Source of the DNA: Prochlorococcus sp. AG-315-I14
GTDB taxonomy: Bacteria > Cyanobacteriota > Cyanobacteriia > PCC-6307 > Cyanobiaceae
DNA length: 64,000 nucleotides
Direction: 5' to 3'
NCBI GenBank assembly: GCA_003283665.1
Contig: QBWF01000001.1
Span: forward strand, 13,373-77,372
Position numbers and translations under genes: made by a program
In this document: piece by piece, positions 56,283-64,000 of the stretch
How the letters are laid out: each line of letters begins with the position of its first letter
Numbering within the stretch: position 1 is the first letter of the stretch
The notes under the pieces: model-generated
The model's input: the letters and a program-made list of their open reading frames with translations, nothing else
The model's database searches: none
What the model was told of the DNA's origin: nothing

Positions 56283-57917
56283 CTAGTCAGTAAAATCTAT
56301 ATTTAACTTTCTATTTACTTTAAAGTCATTAATGTGATTTGTCAGCATCCTAGAAAGAATATAATTTTGTGCTTCTTCCAACTGACTTGGACTATAAGCT
56401 AAAGGTATAGAACCCCTAAGAGATTTGTTAAGTCTATTAAATAAATAAGGGCATCCATAAACAACTAAACCAGACAGTTTATTTTCTTTTTCTAATTTAT
56501 TAATAGCAGCAATCCAGGATTCTTTATAATAATTATTTCCAAGAAATGGTTTACCCCTAGTAAACAATTGAATAAGTATTTTTCCCTTACCTAAATTATT
56601 CAAAGAAAGAGTATTTTTCTTTAAACCTTCCCACGGGCTTATTCCAAGTGGATGAACTATTACATTTCTATACCCTGCTTCTTCAGGCAAGAGTAATGCA
56701 GGAGTGGATTTATTAGATACTTGTTCGAAATCATCAATCTGCAAAAGATTGACATCATTATCTCCGATTATTTCAATTTTATCTCCTATAATTAGAATAG
56801 ATTCTTTTATAACATTTTTGATTAAATTTGAAGTTTCTAGAAATATTTTTTCTTCTTTAATTTGATCAGTTATATCAATACTTTCAGGCTTTAATTGATC
56901 ACTTAACTTACTCAATAATTTATTCTTTCTTTCTAGAGATTGATTCAATCTTTCTCTAGAAAGCCTTCCAGTATTAAATGATTCCACAAGTGCATCAATT
57001 GCTTCGTCAACATCTTCTGGCATCATTATCAAATCAATACCAGCCTCAAAAGCCCTTACAGAAGCTTCTCCTCCTGAGAATTTCTCAGAAATAGCATTCA
57101 TAACTAAAGCATCGGTAACCACTAAACCATCAAATTTCAATTTTCTACGTAATAAATCTGTAACCAATTTTCTTGATAAAGTCGCAGGGTGATTAGGGTC
57201 AATATTTGTTAATAATAAATGGCCGATCATCAAGCTGCTTATCTCTTGATTTATTAAAGATCGAAATGGTATCAACTCGAAATTCTCTAGACTTGATAAA
57301 TCATTTTCTATGATTGGTAATTCCAAATGTGAATCGACTGACGAATTACCATGACCTGGAAAATGTTTTGCACATGAAAGAACATTGGTTGAGGAAACCC
57401 CTCGATGAAAAGCAGAAGATAATGCACTAACTGTTGCAGGATCCTCTCCCCATGCTCTTAAATTAATTACTGGATTATTTGGATTATTATTAATATCACA
57501 AACAGGCGCTAACACCCAGTTCAAGCCAATCTTTTTAGACTCTTCTCCAGTAATGATACCAAATTTTTCAGCAATAGAAATTGCTAAATCTTGATCTTTT
57601 TTATAAATTTGAGCAATACCCATTGGTGGGACAAACTTTGTTCCACCCTTGAAACGTTGTCCTACACCTTCCTCAACATCTGCACATAAAAGAAGAGGTC
57701 TACCAGCCCATTTTTTTAATGCTTTACATCGAATTTCTAACTCTTTTAAAGTACCACCAAAAAAAATAACTCCTCCAACTCCAGCTTCTAATAATCTCTT
57801 TAAGTTAGAATTAGATAACTCTAAATTAGGATGTAAGCGTTGTGAGTCGAGATTATATCCACTAGCTCTGATGATTATTAGTTCAGCTACTTCCCTTCTT
57901 AGTTGAGATTTATCCAT
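56283..57917 (-). CDS. nagZ: glycoside hydrolase family 3, beta-N-acetylglucosaminidase-like
   Basis: A GH3 enzyme of 544 residues. The family motif K-H-F-P-G-H-G-N-S-S-V-D-S-H is near residue 184-197, and the catalytic aspartate is in V-T-D-A-L-V-M near 270. The K-H-F-P-G-H-G form is that of NagZ, which removes GlcNAc from muropeptides. At 544 residues it is longer than the single-domain NagZ, with about 200 extra C-terminal residues of another fold. It starts on ATG. With nagA at 7.1-8.3 kb it implies amino-sugar recycling. rbfA and ycf33 lie upstream on the same strand. Confidence 0.86.
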   Translation of the reverse strand: MDKSQLRREVAELIIIRASGYNLDSQRLHPNLELSNSNLKRLLEAGVGGVIFFGGTLKELEIRCKALKKWAGRPLLLCADVEEGVGQRFKGGTKFVPPMGIAQIYKKDQDLAISIAEKFGIITGEESKKIGLNWVLAPVCDINNNPNNPVINLRAWGEDPATVSALSSAFHRGVSSTNVLSCAKHFPGHGNSSVDSHLELPIIENDLSSLENFELIPFRSLINQEISSLMIGHLLLTNIDPNHPATLSRKLVTDLLRRKLKFDGLVVTDALVMNAISEKFSGGEASVRAFEAGIDLIMMPEDVDEAIDALVESFNTGRLSRERLNQSLERKNKLLSKLSDQLKPESIDITDQIKEEKIFLETSNLIKNVIKESILIIGDKIEIIGDNDVNLLQIDDFEQVSNKSTPALLLPEEAGYRNVIVHPLGISPWEGLKKNTLSLNNLGKGKILIQLFTRGKPFLGNNYYKESWIAAINKLEKENKLSGLVVYGCPYLFNRLNKSLRGSIPLAYSPSQLEEAQNYILSRMLTNHINDFKVNRKLNIDFTD

Positions 57918-57934
57918 AAATTAATTAGAAAAAA

Positions 57935-58315
57935 TTAAAAGTTTTCAATATTTTTAGATTTACGTTTATGTTCCAAAGAAGTCAAAAGATCTAGAACCGA
58001 AGATCCTTTTGTCATGCCTACGTCAAGTTTGAAAACAATATCTGGAGCTCGTCTCATTTGCAATCTTCTTGCAAGCTCAGCACGAAAAAACCCCTTTGCC
58101 TCATCTAAACAAGCTAAAACATCTTTCTTTTTCTGCTCTTCACCAAAAAGACTTATAAAGACTTTGCAATGCTGTAAGTCGCCAGAGACCTCAACTGCTG
58201 TGATAGTAATCATGCTTTGATGAATCCTTTCGTCTCTAACACCATTAACTAAAAGATCACTCACCTCTCTTTTTAACAATGCTGCTAACTTTTCAACCCT
58301 TCTTGAATTAGTCAT
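57935..58315 (-). CDS. rbfA: ribosome-binding factor A
   Basis: RbfA, 126 residues, a KH-domain protein needed for 30S maturation and cold adaptation. [19 protein letters not shown] opens the chain. [13 protein letters not shown] near residue 46 and [12 protein letters not shown] near 82 are typical, as is P-D-I-V-F-K-L-D near 97. I start at ATG 58315; a GTG one codon earlier is possible. The ycf33 stop and the rbfA start nearly overlap. Confidence 0.93.
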   Translation of the reverse strand: MTNSRRVEKLAALLKREVSDLLVNGVRDERIHQSMITITAVEVSGDLQHCKVFISLFGEEQKKKDVLACLDEAKGFFRAELARRLQMRRAPDIVFKLDVGMTKGSSVLDLLTSLEHKRKSKNIENF

Positions 58316-58317
58316 CA

Positions 58318-58524
58318 CTATGCGATAGATAAAGGAAAAACCATTGCTCTTAATAGAAAAGCTAGGGTAACTACTCCACTTATTAATGAGCCAACAAGAG
58401 CTATTGCAGTAACAGGGTTACTACTACGCTTTAGTAATGGAGAAATCGCCGCTGTAAAAACACCAAGAACTATTGTTATAAGATATTTGGGATATCTTGA
58501 TACATTAGTAAAAAACTCACCCAT
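58318..58524 (-). CDS. ycf33: Ycf33 (DUF751) family membrane protein
   Basis: A small protein of 68 residues with two hydrophobic segments (about 13-30 and 39-62). The N-terminal [13 protein letters not shown] segment and P-L-L-K-R-S-S-N-P near 30 match the cyanobacterial and plastid Ycf33/DUF751 family, of unknown function. It starts on ATG and immediately precedes rbfA on the same strand. Confidence 0.8.
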   Translation of the reverse strand: MGEFFTNVSRYPKYLITIVLGVFTAAISPLLKRSSNPVTAIALVGSLISGVVTLAFLLRAMVFPLSIA

Positions 58525-58584
58525 AATTATTCACCAAAAGAAAGATTTAATAGCTACTCTGCAATCCATTTCAAAAAAGATAAA

Positions 58585-58949
58585 ATGTTGGAACTTCATC
58601 AATTTAGGTACTCCCTTTTTTGTTTGAAAGTAAGGATGGCTCTAGAAGCCAAAGAGCTTGAATATAGAACTTTTGAAATAACTCCCGCCATAGGTCAGAT
58701 TGGTATTTTCAAAAGACTGCTCAGAGAAAATTAACTGTCCTTTGTGATAAAGCAAAAGGAATTCTCGTCTCAAACTCAATAATACGATATTTAGAGCAAC
58801 TCAAGTAAGATTCAAGACTAATTCCAGAAAACTCTAAAGAAGAATCTCATATAAAGGTAATTGAAAATTGTGCAGATACAACTTTAGCAAACTCTATAAG
58901 AAGTATATCTATACAAGAAGTAATGAAAGACTCAGAATTACTTTCCTAA
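58585..58949 (+). pseudogene. glutathione S-transferase-like pseudogene
   Basis: From the ATG at 58585 the frame reads M-L-E-L-H-Q-F-R-Y-S, then K-V-R-M-A-L-E-A-K-E-L-E-Y-R-T and I-G-Q-I-G-I-F, an N-terminal thioredoxin-like GST domain. It then meets a TAA at 58732. Homology continues in another frame from about 58719-58722 (Q-R-K-L-T-V-L-C-D, then S-N-S-I-I-R-Y-L-E-Q-L-K). That frame has an in-frame TAA at 58806 (before D-S-R-L-I-P-E), and later reads N-C-A-D-T-T-L-A-N. The frame ends at 58949, well short of a full GST (~230 residues). One frameshift, one stop and a missing C-terminal domain mark it as decayed. Confidence 0.8.
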
Positions 58950-59094
58950 TAGTTTAGTAATTTAATTACTTTGTTCTCAACGGTTTCAGGAAAGTAATCC
59001 CTTAAATTTAGGTATAGTTATATATAAGTTTTTAAATCAAAAAAGAAAAAAGCACTGAAATTAAATCTTGAATTTCTTGCATAATCAAGCAAAT

Positions 59095-59808
59095 CTAATC
59101 ATGAAACTTACTAAGAACTAATTTAAATTTCCTAGTGCTAATAGGAGAAGAATTAAAATTACTCCCAAGCTCATTATATATAGCTTGAAATTGTTCTCCA
59201 CAAATATTGAAATTATTTTCATGGTCTGAGTTACATTTTCTAAACTCAGTCAATGTTTCTACTTTACTAACTCTAGTGAAACTTTTTGAATGTAAGATTT
59301 CTAGCATCAACTCATCCGTAAGAAATATATCTGCATTTATTCTTTCCTGCATTCTACCAATAATCTTTGTCTCTAGAAATCTATCATTTATCAATTGTGC
59401 AAATTGTCGATTAGGTGAATTTGGATCATTCTTCACAAACAAAAATTCTTTCTCTTTAGTATTCACTGCATAAGAATTTGTATTGTATTCTCGATCAGCA
59501 ACTATCCTATTTGAAGAATCAAGAAAGAACTTAGCAACATGCTTAATTGACTCTTCTTTATCTTCCCCAACGATACTACTTACAACATCCCATTCACCCT
59601 CAAACCAATTTGGATAGATCAAATCATCTTTAAGCTTAGGCCACCTGAATGGGGCAGGCAGAGTCCACTCTGGCCAGCTTGATTTGCGTTTAACAATTTG
59701 CGAGGTTTGAGTAATATTGGATTTAAAATTGTTTGCAGCCAAAGAAGGTTGAGCACAGCCAAAGATAATTAAATAACATATGAAAATATAAAAGAATTGA
59801 TTTCTCAT
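59095..59808 (-). CDS. exported DUF6816-like protein
   Basis: A 237-residue protein with an N-terminal signal sequence (about residues 5-25, F-F-Y-I-F-I-C-Y-L-I-I-F-G-C-A-Q), perhaps a lipoprotein with cysteine at 18, or cleaved at the A-A near 25. The mature part opens with S-W-P-E-W-T-L-P-A-P-F near residue 44, followed by D-D-L-I-Y-P-N-W-F-E-G-E-W near 61. These are features I associate with the DUF6816 family of cyanobacteria and plastids. Function unknown. It starts on ATG, whose reverse complement overlaps the ATG of the divergent CRR7-like gene. Confidence 0.72.
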   Translation of the reverse strand: MRNQFFYIFICYLIIFGCAQPSLAANNFKSNITQTSQIVKRKSSWPEWTLPAPFRWPKLKDDLIYPNWFEGEWDVVSSIVGEDKEESIKHVAKFFLDSSNRIVADREYNTNSYAVNTKEKEFLFVKNDPNSPNRQFAQLINDRFLETKIIGRMQERINADIFLTDELMLEILHSKSFTRVSKVETLTEFRKCNSDHENNFNICGEQFQAIYNELGSNFNSSPISTRKFKLVLSKFHD

Positions 59809-60070
59809 GTCTGACCCTTTAATAAGAGAACTAGAGAATTATGTGATACTTGAGCCTGGTAAAAATGAGAAATTCCTGAGTTCCAAAGAAACGCTTTTAT
59901 GGCTTGAATGCTGGTTAGAGAAATTTGATACATTACCATTGGATTTACAATGTAAAACTTCTTTAAAAGAAGCTGCTCAACATTTACTGGATACAGCCTG
60001 TGATCTTGAGATTAAGCCAGGTTTCAAAGTTCAATGGTATGCAATTAGGTTGAAGCCACCGGGTCAATGA
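59807..60070 (+). CDS. CRR7-like protein (NDH-1 assembly/stability)
   Basis: An 87-residue protein resembling chlororespiratory reduction 7. It has Y-V-I-L-E-P-G near residue 12, L-P-L-D-L-Q near 43, then A-A-Q-H-L-L-D-T-A-C-D-L-E near 55. Q-W-Y-A-I-R-L near the C terminus completes the family pattern. In plants CRR7 is needed for stable chloroplast NDH; the cyanobacterial role is inferred from this. It starts on ATG, divergent from the DUF6816-like gene. Its last 26 bases overlap the convergent aroK. Confidence 0.78.
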   Translation: MSDPLIRELENYVILEPGKNEKFLSSKETLLWLECWLEKFDTLPLDLQCKTSLKEAAQHLLDTACDLEIKPGFKVQWYAIRLKPPGQ

Positions 60071-60620
60071 GTATGCCAGGCAAACTTTCAGTAATCATAA
60101 TTGCAACTTCATACGGAGACTGATCCTCTACTTCTATTCTTAAATCTGATTCCAAATAAAGTGGTTTTCTTTTTTCATAGATATCACTGAAAGTCTTATT
60201 CAAATCCTTACTCTTCAGTAAAGGTCTTTTATTCTTATCATTTTTCAACCTTTTAATTGAGCGATTGATATCTAGATCCAACCAAATAACTATCCCTTGA
60301 TGAAGAATTCCCCAGTTTTCTGGAAGAGTAACAACGCCACCACCAGCTGCAATGACTAAAGAGTGATGTTGACTAATTCCTTGTAAAACTTTTTTCTCAA
60401 CATCTCTAAATGCCTCTTCTCCTTCTTGCTCAAAAATATTTGTAATAGTTTGATCTGTAGCTTTTTCAATAACGTCATCCATATCAACAAAAGCATACTT
60501 AAGAATATTTGCAAGATTTGGGCCAGTTTGACTCTTGCCAGAACCCATCATACCTATCAAAAATATATTTCTACCTCCTAACCTCTCTTGGATGTTTTGA
60601 TGAGTCGATTGAGATTCCAT
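60045..60620 (-). CDS. aroK: shikimate kinase
   Basis: Shikimate kinase, 191 residues. Walker A is G-M-M-G-S-G-K-S-Q-T-G near residue 23. The shikimate site has F-V-D-M-D near 44, the A-A-G-G-G-V-V near 92, and R-P-L-L near 132. It starts on ATG. The 3' end overlaps the CRR7-like gene by 26 bases. It is divergent from the PTPS-like gene across 54 bases. Confidence 0.95.
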   Translation of the reverse strand: MESQSTHQNIQERLGGRNIFLIGMMGSGKSQTGPNLANILKYAFVDMDDVIEKATDQTITNIFEQEGEEAFRDVEKKVLQGISQHHSLVIAAGGGVVTLPENWGILHQGIVIWLDLDINRSIKRLKNDKNKRPLLKSKDLNKTFSDIYEKRKPLYLESDLRIEVEDQSPYEVAIMITESLPGILIDPVAST

Positions 60621-60674
60621 AAAGACAAAAATTACTAAAGTTTATTAGTATAGGAGTTGATGTGAAGAACAATC

Positions 60675-61601
60675 ATGGCAGAAATCACATCACATTTTCC
60701 AAATGGGGAAGGAAGACGTTGTGTAATCACAAGGCGAGCCTGCTTTAGTTCAAGTCACCTGTATTGGCTACCTGAGTTGTCACAAGATGACAATTCAGCG
60801 CTATTTGGATCTTGTTCATTACCTCCAGGTCATGGGCATAATTACGAACTAATCGTAGCGATGGAGGGGCCACTTAATGAATTCGGGATGGTTCTCAACC
60901 TTTCGGATGTCAAACACGCTATAAAAAAAGAAGTAACCAGCCAACTTGACTTTCGATTCTTAAATGAAGCATGGCCAGAGTTTGACCTTTCAAAACCAGA
61001 AGGCTGCTTACCCACAACAGAGAGTTTAGTGCGTATTATTTGGAAACGTCTCAAATCACATTTACCTCTCTTATCGCTTCGACTTTACGAAAACCCTAAA
61101 CTTTGGGCTGATTATCAAGGAAATGCTATGGATGCTTATTTAACAGTTCAAACTCACTTCTCTGCTGCTCATCGTTTAGCAAGAGAGGACCTGCCCCAAA
61201 AAGACAATGAAAAAATATTTGGAAAATGTGCCCGACCTAATGGGCATGGACATAACTATTTTGTTGAAATAACAGTAAAAGGAAAGATCCACCCCAGAAC
61301 TGGAATGATTTGCGACTTATCTGCCTTAAATAGTTTAATTAATGACTTAATTGTAGAACCTTTTGATCATACTTTTTTAAATAAAGACATTCCTTATTTT
61401 TCAGACTGTGTTCCTACTGCAGAAAATATTGCTCTACACATCTCTGACAAGTTAATTAAACCAATCAGTACTATTGGAGGTACTTTATATAAAGTAAAAT
61501 TGCAAGAAAGTCCAAACAATGCCGCAGAGGTATACACGAATTCTGCAGAATCTAAAACCGATATTCAAGAGTCTAGAAATGAAATAAGTCTCTTGCGATA
61601 A
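60675..61601 (+). CDS. tandem 6-pyruvoyl-tetrahydropterin synthase-like protein
   Basis: A 308-residue protein made of two PTPS/QueD-type domains. The first (about residues 16-140) has S-S-S-H-L-Y for one zinc histidine and S-C-S-L-P-P-G-H-G-H-N-Y with a cysteine and the other two. The second (about 150-285) has F-S-A-A-H-R-L and K-C-A-R-P-N-G-H-G-H-N-Y. Both keep zinc ligands, so both could be active or form a pseudodimer. PTPS makes pterins; the QueD relatives make 6-carboxy-tetrahydropterin for queuosine. The product cannot be told apart here. The C-terminal tail is polar. It starts on ATG; the reductase follows directly. Confidence 0.86.
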   Translation: MAEITSHFPNGEGRRCVITRRACFSSSHLYWLPELSQDDNSALFGSCSLPPGHGHNYELIVAMEGPLNEFGMVLNLSDVKHAIKKEVTSQLDFRFLNEAWPEFDLSKPEGCLPTTESLVRIIWKRLKSHLPLLSLRLYENPKLWADYQGNAMDAYLTVQTHFSAAHRLAREDLPQKDNEKIFGKCARPNGHGHNYFVEITVKGKIHPRTGMICDLSALNSLINDLIVEPFDHTFLNKDIPYFSDCVPTAENIALHISDKLIKPISTIGGTLYKVKLQESPNNAAEVYTNSAESKTDIQESRNEISLLR

Positions 61602-62279
61602 TTGAAAAAACCTTGGATTAGATTAGTCATAGCATCAAGTATTGATGGTCGGATTGCATATCCTGAAGGAGGTGCAACTCAACTTGGTAAAGAAGGAGAT
61701 AGATTAGTACTAGAAGAATCTCTTGCATGGGCTGATGGAGTCTTAATAGGCGGCCAAACCCTACGAGATCATCAATCAATATGTCTTATTCATCATGAAA
61801 GACTAATTCAAAAAAGGATTTCCGAAGGAAGAGAGAAACAACCTATTGCTTTAGTTGTCAGCAATCAGGCAAGTCATCCAACTAGTTGGCCATTTTTTCA
61901 ACAGCCCGTTCATAGATGGCTACTTCAATCTACTGATCTATTAAATGAGAATTTAGTACCTAATGGTTACCATAAAAAAATAAATCTAAGAGAAAACTGG
62001 TTGGAGTCATTAAAAATATTAAATTATAAGGGTCTTTCAAAAATTACTTTACTAGGTGGCGCAAGTCTTATTTCATCTTTTATCGCAGAAGATCTAATTG
62101 ATGAATTACAAATAACGATTACACCTCAAATATTAGGAGGTCGTTATTGTTGGATTGCATATGAGTTCAAAGAATTACAAAATAGTTTTAATCAGGATGA
62201 CAAATGGGATCTCCAAGAAAGTAGGGAACTTGGGAATAGCGAATTACTTATAAGATATTTTAGAAATAGAAGTGATTAA
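61602..62279 (+). CDS. RibD C-terminal-type reductase
   Basis: A 225-residue protein of the RibD C-terminal/dihydrofolate-reductase-like fold, without the deaminase domain. V-I-A-S-S-I-D-G-R-I-A-Y opens it, and the D-G-V-L-I-G-G-Q-T-L-R-D segment is near residue 44. L-L-G-G-A-S-L-I near 150 is the NADPH loop. Such stand-alone proteins may reduce diaminohydroxyphosphoribosylaminopyrimidine in riboflavin synthesis or a pterin. TTG at 61602 immediately follows the stop of the PTPS-like gene, so the pair is coupled and a pterin link is plausible. Confidence 0.85.
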   Translation: MKKPWIRLVIASSIDGRIAYPEGGATQLGKEGDRLVLEESLAWADGVLIGGQTLRDHQSICLIHHERLIQKRISEGREKQPIALVVSNQASHPTSWPFFQQPVHRWLLQSTDLLNENLVPNGYHKKINLRENWLESLKILNYKGLSKITLLGGASLISSFIAEDLIDELQITITPQILGGRYCWIAYEFKELQNSFNQDDKWDLQESRELGNSELLIRYFRNRSD

Positions 62280-62321
62280 AGAATTGATTCTAACAATTGA
62301 TATATTTTCCTAATATTTATT

Positions 62322-63503
62322 ATGAATAATTTAAAAATAAGATGGCACAAATCTATATCAGAAATCCCTGAGACGGCTTGGAGAAATCTATTAGGTTCTA
62401 ATTCGTCTCCATTTTACAGCTGGGAATGGCTAAATGCTCTAGAAACCTCTGATAGTATTATTCCCCTCAATGGATGGCAGCCTTTATTTCTCTCTGCTTG
62501 GAATGGTAAGAATATAATTGCTAGCGCACCTCTTTATCTAAAAGCACATAGCTATGGAGAATTTATATTTGATAATTCCTTTGCACAACTTGCGCAAGAT
62601 TTAAATCTTCAATATTATCCAAAGCTAATAGGAATGAGTCCCTTAAGTCCTGTAGAAGGATATCGTTTTCTTTTCTCTGAAGGCGAAAATGAAAAAGAAC
62701 TTACATATATTCTCATGGAAGAAATTGATAATTTTGCAAAGAATAATGACATATTAAGTTGTAATTTTTTGTATGTAGACCCACAGTGGCAATTATTAGC
62801 CGAAGAAGCAAAATGCGCTAAGTGGTTTAACCAACAAAGTTTATGGAGTTTAAATGGGGAAAAGAATTTCTCTGATTACCTGAAGAGATTCAACTCTAAT
62901 CAACGCAGAAATATCCTACGAGAAAGAAAAAAGGTGAAAAATTCAGGCATACAAATAGTTACTTTATTAGGCTCACAAATTAATTTAGAGAATATGAAAA
63001 AAATGCACTATTTTTATCAACTTCATTGTTCAAGATGGGGAGTCTGGGGAAGTAAATATCTATCCGAATCATTTTTTATTGAGCTAGCATCTCCAAAGCT
63101 AAAAGAGAACATTATTTTATTTAAAGCTAAAGAAGAAAATGAAGATAAAACTATTGGCATGTCTCTTTGTATTAAGAGTAAGGAGATGCTTTGGGGTCGA
63201 TATTGGGGTGCAGAAGAAAATATAGATTGCTTACATTTTGAGACCTGTTATTACGCTCCGATAGAATGGGCAATAGAAAATGGAATTAAATATTTCGATC
63301 CTGGGGCTGGTGGTAATCATAAAAGGAAGAGAGGTTTTCTTGCCAAGCCAAATGCAAGCCTCCATAGATGGTATGACGCAAGAATGGACTCATTAATTAG
63401 AGAATGGCTACCAAAAGCAAATAAATTAATGCTTAGCCAAATAAAGGCTACAAATAATGATGTACCTTTTAAGTTTAAAAAGCCAAAACCATCAAATACA
63501 TAG
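62322..63503 (+). CDS. FemAB/GNAT-type acyltransferase (DUF482-like)
   Basis: A 393-residue protein similar to the family annotated as peptidogalycan biosynthesis or GNAT/FemAB-like. It shows S-P-F-Y-S-W-E-W-L-N-A-L-E near residue 29, P-L-Y-L-K-A-H-S-Y-G-E-F near 70, and F-N-S-N-Q-R-R-N-I-L-R-E near 190. The acetyltransferase-like core is near 270-345, with Y-F-D-P-G-A-G-G-N-H-K-R-K-R-G-F. The acceptor is unknown. It starts on ATG, 42 bases after the reductase. Confidence 0.82.
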   Translation: MNNLKIRWHKSISEIPETAWRNLLGSNSSPFYSWEWLNALETSDSIIPLNGWQPLFLSAWNGKNIIASAPLYLKAHSYGEFIFDNSFAQLAQDLNLQYYPKLIGMSPLSPVEGYRFLFSEGENEKELTYILMEEIDNFAKNNDILSCNFLYVDPQWQLLAEEAKCAKWFNQQSLWSLNGEKNFSDYLKRFNSNQRRNILRERKKVKNSGIQIVTLLGSQINLENMKKMHYFYQLHCSRWGVWGSKYLSESFFIELASPKLKENIILFKAKEENEDKTIGMSLCIKSKEMLWGRYWGAEENIDCLHFETCYYAPIEWAIENGIKYFDPGAGGNHKRKRGFLAKPNASLHRWYDARMDSLIREWLPKANKLMLSQIKATNNDVPFKFKKPKPSNT

Positions 63504-63533
63504 TAATTTCAGAAAATAAAAGAACTGTTCTCA

Positions 63534-63767
63534 ATGACTGAAAAAAATGATCTGGATTCAAAAGAAGAAAAATCCTTAATATCCAAGATAGAGGACGGTC
63601 TTATAAAGTATCAAAAAACAGGAGAAAAAAGTGTTATTAGTCTTTTTGGCATTGAGCTAACAGCTCCATCTAGTCTGAAAAATCCAGGTATTGTTTACTT
63701 ATCTTTTATTTTTGTAAACTTCGTAATATTTGGATTAGTTTTCAAAAACTTTTTAACTAGATCTTAA
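63534..63767 (+). CDS. small single-helix membrane protein, unknown
   Basis: A 77-residue protein. The first 35 residues are charged, a short amphipathic stretch V-I-S-L-F-G-I-E-L follows near 35-45, and a single transmembrane helix lies at about 53-72. I do not recognise a named family; it lacks the E-x-x-N-x-R motif of Hli proteins. It starts on ATG, 30 bases after the acyltransferase gene, and may be cotranscribed with it. Confidence 0.65.
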   Translation: MTEKNDLDSKEEKSLISKIEDGLIKYQKTGEKSVISLFGIELTAPSSLKNPGIVYLSFIFVNFVIFGLVFKNFLTRS

Positions 63768-63844
63768 TCATCAGAATTTTCTATACTTCAACAAACTCCT
63801 AGTAAAGATTTGTTTGTTGAGTTATTAATTTGAAAGCTTAAGAA

Positions 63845-64000
63845 ATGGAACAATCTGAAATTAAAGAAGAAGATTCAATCCTATCAAGAAAGTGTCTTGA
63901 TGCTCAGTTGTCTAAGCGTCATATAGCTCTTGATCCTAAAGGTTATTTTTTAATCAAAATTGAACATGTTAACAAAAAATTAATACTGGAACATTACGTA
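63845..64000 (+). CDS. DUF4346-like protein, 5' part
   Basis: An open frame from ATG 63845 to the right edge (52 codons visible). The segment L-D-P-K-G-Y-F-L-I-K-I, followed by L-I-L-E-H-Y-V, resembles the start of DUF4346 proteins of cyanobacteria. These share a fold with a methyltransferase component but have no assigned role. The gene continues outside the window, so completeness cannot be judged. Confidence 0.65.
   Translation, partial: MEQSEIKEEDSILSRKCLDAQLSKRHIALDPKGYFLIKIEHVNKKLILEHYV

Overview
The window is a gene-dense, AT-rich stretch of a cyanobacterial chromosome. It carries NDH-1 subunits, chlorophyll and carotenoid biosynthesis, Ycf3, Ycf33 and Ycf34, RpaA and RpaB, and a CRR7-type protein. 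The compact layout, the frequent GTG and TTG starts, the low GC by eye and the gene order all fit a marine picocyanobacterium, most likely Prochlorococcus. A low-light NATL-like lineage is my impression only and cannot be proven from the sequence alone. I see no insertion sequence, prophage, CRISPR array or genomic-island signature.

Layout. 1-2.2 kb: phylloquinone genes menC (cut at the left edge), menE and a DHNA-CoA thioesterase. 2.2-9.9 kb: ndhH, rsmH, a cysteine desulfurase, a LuxR-type response regulator, chlM, nagA, purE, cysC and a SUI1-type factor. 9.9-14.6 kb: trpB, a rhodanese, a large membrane-anchored DUF3352-like protein, and citrate synthase, which appears to start on ATA. 14.6-19.4 kb: ndhA-ndhI-ndhG-ndhE, nadK, a CYTH protein, a 52-codon gene easily missed, and a small LuxR-type regulator resembling PedR. 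19.5-29.2 kb: metF, a sugar-nucleotide pyrophosphorylase, scpA, ndhD-ndhF, an NnrU/Z-ISO-like membrane protein, rbcR, DUF3172 and ndhM. 29.3-34.4 kb: phytoene desaturase and phytoene synthase, an RRM protein, a CCA-type nucleotidyltransferase, ycf34 and tsaB. 34.4-39.2 kb: the reverse-strand run rpaB-plsX-fabH-fabD-plsC. 39.3-46.1 kb: radA, ycf3, a copper-type P-ATPase, tmk, holB and rpaA. 46.1-53.4 kb: tRNA-Asn with a terminator, an orphan ABC ATPase, a UPF0367 protein, a family-39 glycosyltransferase, cysK, a DnaJ-domain protein, ndhO, an epimerase, a TPR protein and an A-type Fe-S carrier. 53.5-64 kb: crtQ with an SRPBCC protein, hemD, a NagZ-like glycosidase, rbfA, ycf33, a broken glutathione S-transferase gene, a DUF6816-like protein, a CRR7-like gene, aroK, a tandem PTPS-like protein, a RibD-type reductase, a FemAB/GNAT-type protein, a small membrane protein, and a DUF4346-like gene cut at the right edge.

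How the genes fit together. Eight of the genes encode core NDH-1 (ndhH, A, I, G, E, D, F) or its cyanobacterial/plastid-type subunit NdhM; ndhO and the CRR7-like gene add two more, spread over five places. Carotenoid synthesis from GGPP to lycopene is well represented: crtB, pds and crtQ, plus a candidate 15-cis-zeta-carotene isomerase. Phylloquinone, chlorophyll (chlM) and tetrapyrrole (hemD) steps are also present. Four transcriptional output regulators (RpaA, RpaB, an Rre1/Ycf29-like protein and a PedR-like protein) plus the LysR protein RbcR occur with no histidine kinase in the window.

I found no clearly new multi-gene system. The observations most worth checking are the ATA initiation codon of citrate synthase, the decaying GST gene in the only large gap without an intact gene, the 52-codon gene, the 21-bp in-frame repeat in the plsX extension, and several dyads at promoters.
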